Assembly: GCA_037389465.1 (NCBI GenBank)
Contig: JAZARR010000230.1
Location: 5,101,501-5,165,500, forward strand
Direction: 5' to 3'
Length of the DNA: 64,000 bases
Origin: Baylisascaris procyonis
Taxonomy: Eukaryota > Nematoda > Chromadorea > Rhabditida > Ascarididae
Positions 24,381 through 38,300 of the stretch are shown here, piece after piece. Below the pieces are notes generated by a model. That model did no database searches. It was not told the DNA's origin and was given only the letters and a program-made list of their open reading frames with translations. The stretch's first letter is position 1. Each line of letters begins with the position of its first letter. The translations under genes and the position numbers were made by a program.

Positions 24381-27300
24381 TTATTTCTTGAACTCTCTTT
24401 CGCCGATTATTTAGAGTTGCTAACAATTAGCCCACTTTCATATACAATAGCAATTAATTAAACATATTTTTCAAGGTGCAGCAAGATACGCATAACGATT
24501 TCTTTCATGCATTGATTTTTCATTTTTTTTTGTGCATTTCTTAAATATTGCTCTATATTATGATTATAACCGTTCCATATATTATATTCTCATTATAGTG
24601 CTTGCATCTTACCACCCGCATACATATCAGTATTTCGTATTAAAATCTTTGTGTACCTATACGTTTATTTTGCAAGCTATATAAACAACTTTAATATTGA
24701 TATTAATAAACGATTTCAGGTGCATTCAAGTTTTAAATAATAAGTGACAAACATTTGTTGTTTATATTTATTATTTTAAACATTCCGATCCAGTTTGTCA
24801 TGAGAAATTTCTCAATAATCTCGGAGAGTTCGGTAATTTTAATTTTTTTGTTTAGATGGATTAAATCATTCCGATCGCATGGAACCTTCAGAGTTAATGT
24901 CGGTAGATCGTCATTGTATGATTGGGTGATGATGACCGATTTGCCTGGGGCATTGTTTTCGAATCGTTGCTTTCCGTCATATACACAAATGATATGTTGA
25001 AAACCTATCGAATTGATATACTGACATATTGAGGAAGTTGTTTGTAAATGATCTGAAAATTTATTCCTCGTTGAGTGAATTTGCTGTAGAGCTCCGAAAA
25101 TTTGACGAAAAAATTTTCTCGAATGATTAAATGCTTAATAATAAGATGTTTCATATAAAAAAGTTTAGAGTATTTCATATAAATTAATATTACGCATTTA
25201 TTTTCCAATTAAAATTGATAATCTCTTCTATTTGCTGATGAAACGATTCGTGATTTTGAGTGCGCGATGATTCGTAATCATCTAAGATAATTTCCGTGTT
25301 TTTGTATGTCTGCAAAGATCTTCAAAATTGCGAATTATATATTAAACAAACTGCGATATGAGTTCATCAAATATCATCGTATGGCACAAATATCAAACAG
25401 TTAGTGCTGATCAATTTCGCGTTCGCTTAAGTGTCATATCTACATCTAGAATGTAGAAATGATTGAGAAATGTTCTACTCGTGTAGCATTTGGAAGTAAA
25501 TGTCGATGCCTTGTAAGCTTGATCGCAAAAGTCGCTGCAAGATCATCTGCGTAGATATTAAGAGTTGATCTCATCTGAATTGTTCAAGTTCTCTTAGAAA
25601 TATCTTTCAAATATCTTTTTTTAATTGTGCTTCACCTCATTGGCGTCGTCATAGTAGTTTCTAATTAGCTCATTAAATTTATTCCTTGGATAATGTTGGG
25701 AATTATTTTGAATAGATCGTCATTTAGCGTTTGATGCAATTTGTCAAAAAAAAGACGTTATAACAGCAATAAATTCGATAAAACTTATGTATCGTCTTCG
25801 ATTTGCATAATAGCGCTGACTTCAGCTATCAAATATTCAAATAATTTTCTCTCATATATCGTATGTGTCATATGTGCAAACTACTGATTCATGTTCCACT
25901 ATGGATGGTATTTGTTTCATCGCTTATTTATTGATGCGCTCTTCGATGTCTCCTTTATTACACTTTTTCTTCTCCTTATTCATTGCATTGGTAATTTTTT
26001 TCTTCATTAAAAATAAAAATTTTACTATTATTATTACTGCTACTATTATTATAGTGATAATAAAATATTTATAATAATACTTGCATATTTTAAATAATCT
26101 GTTTGACCGTTTAAGAGATTTGTTTTTCTGTAATGCGATCGGTATGAAGTGAAAATCCGAATGGACGAAGTTGCATGCGATTTTTTGCGCAATTTTAAAT
26201 GTCTATAACTCGCTCTAAAATTGGAGGATCGACTAGAACGTTGATATGAAAGGTCAATGATGGATCTTGTGGTGTATCACCGAGATTTCTTAGCATACCC
26301 CACGGACATGCACACCAACATACATTCTTGAAGACATGCCTAATGATACAACGTTGACATGATTTGCTTGGTAAATGCGAATTTGCGAAGGCAGATAAAA
26401 TATGCATATATTCGAAGAGGTGGATTCAAATGAGATGTGAAAGGAAGTGACGGCCAGCAGCAAAAGAGTCAGCAATTTTGCAACTAAACATATAAGCCTT
26501 TGTGGGTTTATGTAAGACAACAATCATCGAATATAATGAGGCACAAGACGTTCATAAATGTTGCGCTGATTTTTCATTGCACCTAGTATTGTATTCGGTT
26601 TTGAATGGTGGTAAGCATTTATTTCTTGACGGAGGCCTTTCCCTTGCATCCCTTTGTTATCATCACAAGTTCCGGAAGATGCCATTATCGCAGCTGGGAT
26701 ACTAGCATATCCTCATAACTTGACCAGTTTTTAAATGCTGAATCCCATTCACTGGGTGACATTTTATTGGGTTCTTTGGTAAGACTTTTCCTTTCCAGTT
26801 GAACACAACGTCGATTAATGAGGGTGGAAAAATTTTAATTTGAGAAGTGAAAAAAATGTCAGCGAGAAATGTGTGAGCAAAGCAAGTGAGGAACAAAAAG
26901 AAACCAGAGAAACAATAAGACACGGTACTAGAACAAGGAATTGATTGATCTATATGTTATCGATCATGGCTGACAACTGTGCTGCAGAAATCCGGCAAAA
27001 ACATAATTTATGAAATGCGGTCTTGCAACGAAAGATTGATATCGTATATGGAGATTCGCCCGGTTCGCAGTTTCCTTTTGAGGCTTTGTTCAAAATTGAA
27101 GTTCCGTTTAAATGTTTCCATTTTGCTATTCACTTGGTGATTGAATGATGGGTCTATCCTTGGTGGAGATTGAGGTGAAAAGGTTACTTTTAAATCACGA
27201 AGTTACCGCATACCTTTTGCCTGCAAGGTTTATTCTAATCCCCTTTTGCTTTCCCTAACACAAAAACCAATCGTCGCTCCCCAGCTCACATTCCGCTTGC

Positions 27301-28324
27301 TTCTTTTCGGGCAGAAACTTTCACTAACTTTTCATGAGATCAAACTAAATTGGCGCGGCTTAAAAGTGCTCCCGACAAGCCCGTCATCAGACATATGCGC
27401 CATGGTTTATGCCCCCGACTAGTCCAACCCTGACGATTGGCCTCCTAAACTGCGACTCGTTGCTGATGCTGTCTCAAGTTACTACTTTTATTTTTGCATT
27501 GAACGCGTAACATGTTTTGAACATATGTGCCAGTAGTTAGATAAATAAAATACATTCTAGAACACTCGCGAGGATTGAGTTAATCAGCGATGCGAACCGG
27601 AAACGTCAAAGTAAAACGATTAGCGAAAAGAAGGTGTATATCATTGTGCCGATTAACAAGTCCACCTGGGGGTTTCTATTCGTATACCATAAATGAGTAC
27701 ATTGCATTGACTTGTGTGTGTTTATGTGACAGAAGTTGTTGGGAAGAAACCGTTGAACAGTAAGTGCCTCCAAGTAGTACAATAGTCAACGAACTCAGCA
27801 ACCTGCAGCTTCAGTAACAACTGTACATCATTTATTGAATCTGTGCTACCTGAGAAGCAGTAAATTCTTACATAGAAGTAAGCTCTTTCTTGCAGTATTG
27901 CTTTGCAGTTTCAAATGCAATCTGGCTAACCTTCACCTCCAAGGTTGATACTCTTTTTTCCACTAAAATAAGCCATATATTGTCTTGAAAACTACAAAGT
28001 TGGCGTCGCGTAATGACTTCCTTAAGAATATCTGAGAGGTATTATTTGAAAGAGATTCATATTGCTATTGATGTTTTATGCTTTTAAACAGTTGGATTAC
28101 CTCATCGTTCACAATATGATTTTAAAGTGAATTTCTTTTAGTAATTTCTTGATAAGGTGAAAAGTCGATGAAGGTTAGTTGCAGCACAGTACTTAAGTTA
28201 GGAGCCTTTGGTTCATAAGTTTCACATCTCAATGTTGTCAAGTAATTATCAAACTTCATTTGGATCGTCGTCGATATTTTATCGTCAGAAGTGCCATTTT
28301 TGTGGTTCGATTTTTGGGGGGGGG

Positions 28325-28382
28325 GGGTCGTGAAATCAAAATTGCTACCTAGAGGGGAAGGGTCGTGAAATCAAAATTGCTA
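28325..28382. repeat. Direct repeat, 35-bp period
   Basis: The 23-bp core (GGGTCGTGAAATCAAAATTG plus CTA) occurs at 28325-28347 and 28360-28382, right after a G12 run. It is followed by the perfect palindrome CGCGATATATCGCG at 28400-28413. Confidence 0.7.
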
Positions 28383-29271
28383 GCTTGCTGATTTTCAGAC
28401 GCGATATATCGCGATCATCCAGACTTCTATTGTAAAAACCGATTTTGTTTTGTCGGATGCAGCAAACATGTTAAGCGTAATTCAACTCACTTCCGTTCAA
28501 TTTTATCGTTGGCCTCATTCACATCATTTTCTGCATAAATTAATATCGTTTCTTCATAGTCATCGTACTTTATTCCTAAGTGATTTAAACAAACTTTTTT
28601 AAGCTCAATTTTAAGCTTAAATTTGATAGTCTTTCTTATTTAGGTTGCGATAAGTTAGTTACTTCACCAAAATTCGTCCATATGTAGCGTTTTATTAAGC
28701 TCGTAGGGTTAATATGGGATTGTTGTTTTGACTTATTGTTTAACTCTTTTCCTTCCGCCTCCTCAACCTTCCCCCCACTTCTCTTTTTCTATTATGCACC
28801 CTAAATCTCTATAGTGCATCTCGCCATTAACTTGTTTTTGTAGGTGTTTTTATTTATCGCAACAATGTTATATATGTCTCTGTGTGGTTGTATTTTAGAT
28901 CACCCACTTGTATCGTTCATCGGATCGATTTGTTTTTTGTGAGATGTATTGCGGAAGGGTGAATATTTTATAAAATCGTTTCAGATCACTAAGAAAATGA
29001 GCCTTAAGATTGGTAGATGAAATTCGTGGACAATATTTGAAGAAGCAAGAAAGCTTCTAGGAATGGGTCTGCTGATGCTGTAACGACTGTAAAAAAAGTA
29101 ATACGTAGGAAGATTTCAAAAAAAGTGAATCGCTACAATATGTCGATTCAGCCTATTTTATGTTTGAATATAAGTGGAAGAAGCTTTTCACGCGATCATG
29201 CGTTATTTGAATGCTTAGAATGTAGGGTATTGCAAGCATGTACGCATTCGATGATGAATGTGCGCGTTCAC

Positions 29272-29274
<3 letters not shown>

Positions 29275-29320
<46 letters not shown>
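29275..29320. repeat. (GA)n microsatellite
   Basis: About 23 GA dinucleotides. The Arg/Glu and Ser/Leu frames through it on both strands are artefacts of the repeat. Confidence 0.95.
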
Positions 29321-29322
<2 letters not shown>

Positions 29323-32300
29323 AGAGTGATGAAGAGGAGCATATAGGATCGAACGACGATGAACAACGATACGGACGAGACACAAACAGGTTGTATTATT
29401 CGTATTCACCACATTTTCAATTTTATTCGCATTTAATCACAAAATTACACGAGGATTTGCTTCATTCATCTGTTGTTGATAGAAACCGTGTTGTTTTTTG
29501 ACACGGTTTTTCTGCTGGATCACCGTTTGGTTTTTTTTTGACATTGTTCGGTTTTTGCACTAAATTATCAACTTTTTTTTTTTCAGCACTAGGATGTTTA
29601 TATACGAATCGCTTTTTTTAATTCTTCCGGTGCTGGCAGTTTCTGCACCAAATCAAATGAGTTGTCTATGTGAAGAATAGAAATGAATTGATTCGAAATT
29701 GCGATGATATAGGATTTTAGCTGCAAAACTGAACATTGTTTGTTGTTGTTTCTTATTATTCTACATTTTCTGATTGGAGTAGGCATAAATGGAGAAAAAG
29801 GAGAGAGGAAATTTAATGAGAAATAGGTGTTTATTATGATTGCGAGCATTTATTGATCTAGAATTTATTGATTTATTGATTATTTTGCTCATAGCATGAA
29901 ATTTATTAGAATTATTCCATCACTATGGTAGCTTTTTTCTACTCTCAAGAATTAGTTTTTTTTTTCTCATTGTATATCAACTTTCTATTTATCTCTTTTT
30001 ATCGTTCTTTTTTCTCTTATCTTACCGAAATCAAGCAAATGTAACATTGATAGCTTCTTATAGTGAAATTCATTTTGAAATAATAATAAGAATAATGATT
30101 TATTTTTCATATTGTATAGTGAGGCTTAATGGTTGTTCGATTTTTGTATGCATGAATTTATTGCGAAGGGTAACTCGTTATTCCCTTCATTTCTACATTT
30201 TTTCCCACTATCACAAAGAGGAGTGGTGTAAAAAAAAACCATAGTTTTTCTTCATCTTTGATGGACTTATGCATAAGCTTATAAACCACTACTCGCCCAC
30301 ACCGCATTTCCCGGGATGTAGCACGAGTTGCAAATTGGTGACCCTCTATTAGCTGCGAAGAACTGATGATCCTCGAAATCGATATGAAGAGATATTGATG
30401 TTACTAGAAGTAAGTTCTTGTATCATTCCTCACGCACCCTGCTTACCCTCTTCTGTGATAAAAAAACTGTATCTTTTGACCTGTATAAGCGGAAATTCGA
30501 CTTCAGAAGCTTAAGTATAAAGCATAGTCATTGGATATTGAAATGAATCATTTGAGCATTCTTCTTGCTATGAAGAGCCATATTCATCATTTATAGTCTT
30601 TTTCTAACATCAAAGAGAAAGGAGAGAGGAAGGGAAGGGAGGGGGAGGATAAAGGTCGAAGCATGGGAACAAATCTTTTATCATTTTCGCGGCTTGAAGA
30701 TGCGTACAAAATGACGAGATTTAATTCCGATACAAGTTTTGCACTGCGATGATGTTCTTTGTGTTCTTTATGAGTCATATATGGAACTGAGTGGATTATT
30801 GCATCACCTCTTCACTGACGAGTTATCGACGGCTTGATACAACTGCACTAATGCTCGTATTGTGGGATAGTTGCACTGTGAAGTTTTGTAGAGCCATCTG
30901 AATTGCTTTGAAGCTAGCTAGTGTTAGTCTTCCCTGCGGGTCTTTTGTTTTACTCTTCGGCTCAATTTCATTATATCAGCAATCCCTCCCTCTCCCTGTG
31001 CAATTTTCCCCTACCCGATCCCGACCCCCCACTATTTCGTATGGAGAACTGCGGCATATTTGATTTGCACTTGGTGAGCTCCATAAAGAGTTAAGAAGAA
31101 GGTAGCAAAATTGTTTCATTATTTAGGAAAGTGAAAGATCTTGATATCAATTTTATTCCGCACTATGATCGAAGTTGAAATCTTTCAATTAACTTTTGAG
31201 AGATTTATAAATGTATATAAAAATACATTCGTTCTTCTCATGGATTGATAAATCCACATTATTTTTTGCCTATATTCCATAGCGCATTATTTTTGAAGTA
31301 TTCTAGTTGCACGTTACTTTTTATTAAATATAATTTAAATTATAAAAAAATATTTAATTGAACTAACCTAAAACCACCTGTAATATTGTCGGATGATACA
31401 AACCTTATCCAGTACTGAATGAAGTTGATACGGGAAGAAATAGATGGAATACGTGCGCTTACATAGTTTAGAGGCGTATCGTTAACATGACAGTAGATGT
31501 TATCACTGACAATGACGTATACTTTATCACTCATTATATGAGATTATGAATGCCATCGAAATATTTATTACATCAACAAAACAATAGTCATGATAAGCGA
31601 TTGGATTATCGTTAAAGGTCACTTAAATATTTGAAAAATAAAAAAAAAATTTCTCTGAAAAAATAGAAAATTTTAGAGAAATTGTTATCGAGTTGTTGAT
31701 AGTCTCGGATGTGAAAAATATAAGTCGAGAAAAAAAAGCATTAAAGAAAAACATTAAACAAAGAAGAAAAAAGACGCCGAAAGACGGAAGAAATACATAA
31801 AAGATTTTACTATGAAATAGCCTTTCTTCTATAGCTATTTTTAGTGTATATTTGTCACTAAAAAATCAACGAGATGCGTCTCTAAGCGGTTAAATTTTCT
31901 CTTCGAATTTATAGATTCAAAATTTTTTAAAGTTCAAAATGTGATTCATAAACATTGTTTTCAATAACTATGTTTCGTAATGTTGAAGCCTAAATAGTTG
32001 TGTTATGTGTCTTGAAGGAATACTAGATTAGGGGCACAAAGGGGTTGCATCTTGCCTCTCTCTCTTCTTCCCTCCTATGCTTTTTTCCCCTCCTCCCTCC
32101 TTTCTCCTCTAGTTTTTGCGTTTGAGCAATAAATTGTCTGATGGAATATCAGTGGATATGTTAGGTTGGGAACATAGAGAGATTAGATATTGCTGCCTCC
32201 ATTTCATCCTTTTAGTCCATTCTCCCACCCCCCCTCCCCCATTGCCCTCCAATGTTTGTGATCAGGCAAAGCATTGTTCGATAGGTCATGTAATGTTATT

Positions 32301-35300
32301 TAATATGTTGCATTTTCAATGTAACCTAGAATACGATAAGTTTTTGTGGCTGCATGCTGCTTGTAGTGTGCACCAAAGATGAATCTAACACCAGCAAACA
32401 TTTGCAGGGTTGTTGCTATGAAACGATTCGTCTTCATGCTTTCTGTCTAATGTTTTTATGCTATGCCCTATCTTCATTGTTATATCAGAATAGATCAAGT
32501 CAAATGAAATCAGCCTTAGATGCGTTATAGGGCCTATAGGAGCAATGGGTCATCCGGCAGACCAACGAGGACTCTCACCGACATGAATCGGCGAGGAACA
32601 GATTTCACTCCCACTTGTTGCCAACCATCGTCTAGACGCCATATACAGCCTGAATCGGATTGTTTTAGATACAGTACTTGTGTGGTGCGGCGGAAGAAGT
32701 TCCGGTTAGGGAGGAGGTGAAAGCCGTCGGCGAGCGGTCTGTTAGAGGGGCACCATGACGGAAAAATCGCGGGTAAAAAAAAGAGAGAATGCTTTGCAAC
32801 AGAGTCACCGTCGGGGATCAGGGTCTTCGCCAAATAACATGGAGTACCGTTAGAAACGTAAGAGCCTACAGAAGAATCAGTGAAGTGAGAAGCAATCATA
32901 TGATGCAGAGATAGCGTGGAGAACGTCTCAAAAATTTTTTAAATATTGGAAGTGAATTTATGTTTAATTGAATAAAATCTTTTTCAAATTTTTTCTATGT
33001 ATCAGAGGTGGAAATGAGTGTAGGATGATCTTTCTAATGTTCCATTGAAGGAATTGATGCACTTTTTTTCTTTTCACTTCCGGTTTCAAATGAATGAATT
33101 TGCTTTGAAATATCCTGTAAAAGTTATGTTCACTTCATCGTCGATTTTCATGTTTGGTTGGGTTGTTATTAAAGAGAGAATAACAAGAAATATGGATGTT
33201 TTTCATAGAAATATGAACGTTAAGGAGTATAAAAAATAGTACCACAAGCAAAATTCAAGTATTGATTGCATCCTGATTTATAAAGTTAAAAAATAATGCC
33301 GGTATATTTTAAAGAAACCCGAATAGATTGAATCATATGTTAGAAATTTCTATTTCTTTCTTAGCAATCGCTTTCTCTTCTCTGGTTTATATTATTTCGT
33401 TAATGTTTAATGACTTTGTTTCCCTTTGTTGAATTTTTTTTTTCGCTTCATTTTCATCGAATTTTCCACTTTATTATCAAAAATTAAACTGCACTTCTTT
33501 ATTGCATTTGTTTTCTAATATTTATTTTTGTATATTTTCATAAAATTTCAGCCTAATTCAACAAACTTCTCGATTTCAATTTATGCGATCCCTCAAATTT
33601 TTATTTCATTCATTGTTACTCATTATATGCGTATATACGCTAACGATCAAGATTTAATAGTTCATAATTTATTATCCATTTTTAGGCTGCAAGATAGACG
33701 TGTGACATATTCTGAAAAAAAAAAGAGAAATACCGGACGGTGGCATTTGTGACAATCGAACAGCAAGAGCTGCTAAACACACTTCAGTTATAATGGCATT
33801 TGCAACGCAGTCGGTTTGTTTTTTGTGTATTTTGAGTGCACGAATATTTATTATTTTACAGTATATGAATATCACTGAGAATTCATTCACTGCCATTCGT
33901 CATCGGAGCCAACGTTTTATTTATGTTGGAGGAGGGGGATAAAAGGGGAGGAAGGGAATGATGTGACGATTCAAGTAGTATGAGCAGCGATGGTTTATGT
34001 ATTATGTGCTAAATGACAGAGATAGATGAGCTTTTTGGCATTTCAGAGTGAAAAATAGGAATCGATTTGTTGTGATAACAGAATAAGAAAATTAGTTTAG
34101 ATCTGTTGCATGAGAAAATTGGATGAAAAATGCCAAAAAAATCCTCTTTTTTTCTTCACAAATTCTTTCTATCTCTGGAAGGGGATGAGAGGCTAATTCA
34201 TTTTCTATACATTTTTGATATTGTTCACTGGTGACGTTTATTAGTGTATCTGACCATCTAATATTTATTGCTTTCCATATTATCACCAATGATTTTATTT
34301 GTTACTATGATTCAGTAGCGTCAGAAAACCTTGCGACGGGATACTTTGCTATCAAATTCCGTTAATGGGCACTATTATAAGGGATTCTTTTAAATTTTTT
34401 ACGATATGTGAGGGTAGAGGAAGGGGAAATGAGTATATCCACAAGGAACTATTCATTCCATTCCGTTCCCCTAGCTCTGTCATCCTTTTCCACCACACCC
34501 CCTCCCCCCACCCCTCCCTCTCAGCACGAACTGATGAGGTATGCCCTTCGATCAACTGCTGTCGTCCCCTGATTGATCGAAACTCTACGGTGATGTATTT
34601 GTTATTGATACCGTTCGTGAGTGGGACTAATTTTTGAATATGAATGCATCGTCGTTTAAACCATTCCATTAACGAATAAAGTTGTGATATTGTGTACTGT
34701 TAGATATTGTAGTGCAATCTAATCTTATATTACTTTTTATCTAAAGGAGAGAATTCTTATAGGAAGACTTTTCTGCGTATTAGGGAGACTTCTTTATATT
34801 ATGCCAAACATATTCCAGTCTGCTTTATCGTCTTCCTTTGATTATTACCTCTCTTTGAATTAGTCATATTTATTCGGGGAAGGTTTGCGAATTTTGCGAG
34901 TCACCTCACTCCCATCCATTTTCAGTGTACTAAAATTGTGAGGTGAGATCTAAAAAGTTTCTTCGAATATATGTCTTCCTCTAAATTTGAAGATTTTTTC
35001 TATCGCTTAACGCCTCTTTTTTTTCCGTCACGTCGGATGGAAAATTTGAGCATTCTAGTTTTGAATTTTTTAAAAAAATATTTTATTTTCCACTTTTTTA
35101 AATTTTCTTTTTTTTAATCTATTTTTTTATGTTAATTGATAGCAACGATGTTTGTCCGTAACACGTCATCGATGAGGTTTTATGTTTTTCTTTTTATTTC
35201 ATCTCTCCCATGTTATTCTTCTCTAACAACTTGTTAGAGTGTAATATTTACTTGATGTTACAAATGCTCTTTATGAATAGCAAGAGGAGGCTGGGGAAGG

Positions 35301-38300
35301 TGATGAAAGGGGAGAACTTTCATGGGAGTTATTATTCGGAATTGAAATGAACAAGTATGAAGAAATTCGTGAAGGAATCGTTCATACTTGTGTGAATTCT
35401 AAATGAAAGTGACTAAGAGGGCTAATTTTGTGATCGCTTAGAGAAAGGCAACTGTGAGAGCTTTTTAACTCTGTGACCTCTAGATTAGGCATAGGCTTTT
35501 TATTCTTTACATGAGAATGGTCGTTGGTTTACGTACTTAATTTGCTTCTCACATGGAGTGTGGTGGATGTTCATCGTTTGCTATCAGTGCTGAGTGATAT
35601 CGCTATCGCGATCGTATACTATCCGCTGTCATTGTTTTTATCAGAGACAAGCAAGTCATATACTGACATCCACTGCGTTAATTAACCTATCGAATAATTT
35701 TGTCTTTTAAAAATTTTAAAACTTGTTTTCAAGGTGAATATAATCGGATATCGGTCTGTTGTATGATTTCTTGCTAGCCATTGATGATGGATTTTGATGC
35801 TTAACGATTAAGGGTTAGCGTGCATAACATTTCTAAGTGAAAGAAAATGGAAGAGCAAACGCATCGGCGCGATGTCATTCAACATTCCATTGCTTTTTCA
35901 TAGCCATAGATGAGTCATCTCGTTTTCCTTCAGCTCTCTTAATGGAATATAACACGTTCGCTGTCACAACTTTTGCGAGGGATATCGATTCCTTTTTTTA
36001 TAATTGATTCAATCCGTGCAGTTAATATGCCATCGAGATGATTCGATTGACATATTGCAGGATGGGATACAACCTGCTCATATTTAAGGTCGGGTCATTC
36101 ACCCCTTCACCGGGTCAAAAAATTATACTGTTTATTTTTTAAGCGGGATTACCTGGATTCTTCTCCTGGATAGGAAGAGCATGACGTGATCTCTTAAGGC
36201 TTTCTTATTAATTTGGCGGTTGTTAAAATCAGTGATGATTTGTTGTTAAAAGGTTGTAGCCAAGACTGTAACTTTGGGGGAGGGGTGCGGAAGAAGGGAC
36301 ACTTTAATTTAGCTAGAAAATATCGATGGTACTTTCCTCGGTGAAGGTGAACACTGTGTGCACCTGTTTCATCAAATTGAACTACAATGAGATCAGTGGA
36401 GGTGCCAATTATGAGCCGTTGATATTGTAGTCTGATGTCTACATTTGAGAGGCGTTCTTTCATCACTGATTATTGACGGTCCATATGGATTTTTGAAGTG
36501 TGAAAGAGCAGCTTTTTAAAATAAGTGAAATATTGCTATGAAGCACCCAAATATTTTTAGAAAAAAAGGAATGGGAGCTCGGAAGAACTCACTTTTGATG
36601 GAGGTTTGGGAGCAACTTAAGGCTTTGAGGTGGATCTTTTATTCCCCTTCCCTCTTGGTTGCGAGTCTGGTTGCCGATAATTAAGGTCGCTTCAGGGGAA
36701 TCCAAATATGCAGATGCTTTAGCCAATTTGGTCTTGCACTGAAGATTCTATATTAGCTAACTCATCCAGCCGCTTTCGATCCGGAAACAAAGGGAGGGAA
36801 ATTTTGTAGATCGAAGCTTGTTGAATTTTATATGATGCTTCAAATGCGAAATTCTAAGCATCACTAAGCGCACTAAATATTTGAACATCGCTGAACAGTC
36901 AGAGGTATGGGCACCTGATCAAGGGGGAAGAAAGGGGGAGGGGGAAGTGTGGCAGAATGGCGCCTCAAAATTATTCATTAATCAAAATTAAAGCTGCATC
37001 ATTCGTGATTAACAGCTCAAGGACTTTTCCTTTCTTTCATTTATTTTGCTTTTGGAGTTTGCTGTTTTCTGTTTGTTTGTTTTGTTTTTTTGTTTTTTTG
37101 ACGATTCGCGAGTTTCATTTTATTCGCATAAAAACGTCAAGAACTTTTCAATATGGTTTGTTTCTAAAGAAACAAATGGAGGAGCACATTTTGCGATTCC
37201 GCTTATTCGGCCAACCGATTGCAGTAATTCGCAGCAAACGATAAAAATTACGCAATATCCCACCGTTATTGCAAGTCTTTTAAACAATAACGATATCGTG
37301 TCTGTGTTTGTATCTGCATGTCTCTCTTACCGCTCGATGATTTCAAAATTGTACAGTGGGATAAATGCAAAAACGCACAAATACAAGATTGCGACAATGG
37401 ATTTTGCTGGTTGAAGCTTCGAAACTTATAAAAATGGACTGCTAAAATTGGGAGTCCTCTAAGTTTGATCTATATTGATGTTTTTTATTTTGTTCATATT
37501 TACACAATGTTGAAAGAAATGCATCGTAAACACTCAAAAAAGTGTTATCCAAGTTGACTGCGAGTACCACGCATTTCACAGACAAATATTTGTTGAGTGG
37601 GCAAACGGAGAGCATTGAAGAGATGAGACAGGATATTGAAGTAGTGAAAAGCGTTTTCACTGCTTATTGCGATTATGAGATCCTCGAAAGGGCCAGTAGA
37701 AGTGAGGATTATGATGATCGGGCGATTTTAAGTATGGGGGGGGGGGGGAATAAGCGTTACATTCCGATATTCTTATAGAGGGACGAATTGTCAATGTTCA
37801 GTGTGAGCGAGCATGCGATATGTATTGTGCTCATACAATAATGCACTTGATAGTTAGCAGGGATGGAATGTTGCACTGTCTTGTTGTCATTTAGTAGATT
37901 TCCTTGCTTTCAAATGGCTATTTATTGTTTTTTGATCGGCCTTATGCTTGATTGATTTGACAGTACTAGCATATATACAACACAATGAGGAATGATACAC
38001 AAAAAGGGATGAATGATCGACGAGTGAGACGGTTTCACCTCATTAAGGTGGTAGTTGGTTCGTTACAAACCTCATTGCCCGTGTGGCGCGAATGACCCGG
38101 CTAAAACCAGGGTTCACGTGGTTAAGTTTTGCAAAGAGATCGGTTAAGGTTGTAGACGGAGCAAATTTGAATGCTGCTTGTAGCACATCGTGTAATCTCG
38201 TTGAAAAACCGCCTATTTTTAAATGTTGCTTACAAGTTTTCCAGTCCTTTGATGCATATAGCCTTCTGTTTTTCTATTAGTGTTATATGGTATAATAATA

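Noticed and set aside
29125..29501. Several frames through the (GA)n repeat
   Set aside because: Arg-Glu or Ser-Leu runs produced by the microsatellite.
32534..32899. 121-codon minus-strand frame overlapping a 66-codon plus-strand frame
   Set aside because: Both strands are open over the same GC-richer stretch and neither gives a recognisable family, so not called as a gene.
38080..38130. tRNA-like B box (GGGTTCACG) near 38110
   Set aside because: No A box or cloverleaf could be drawn around it.
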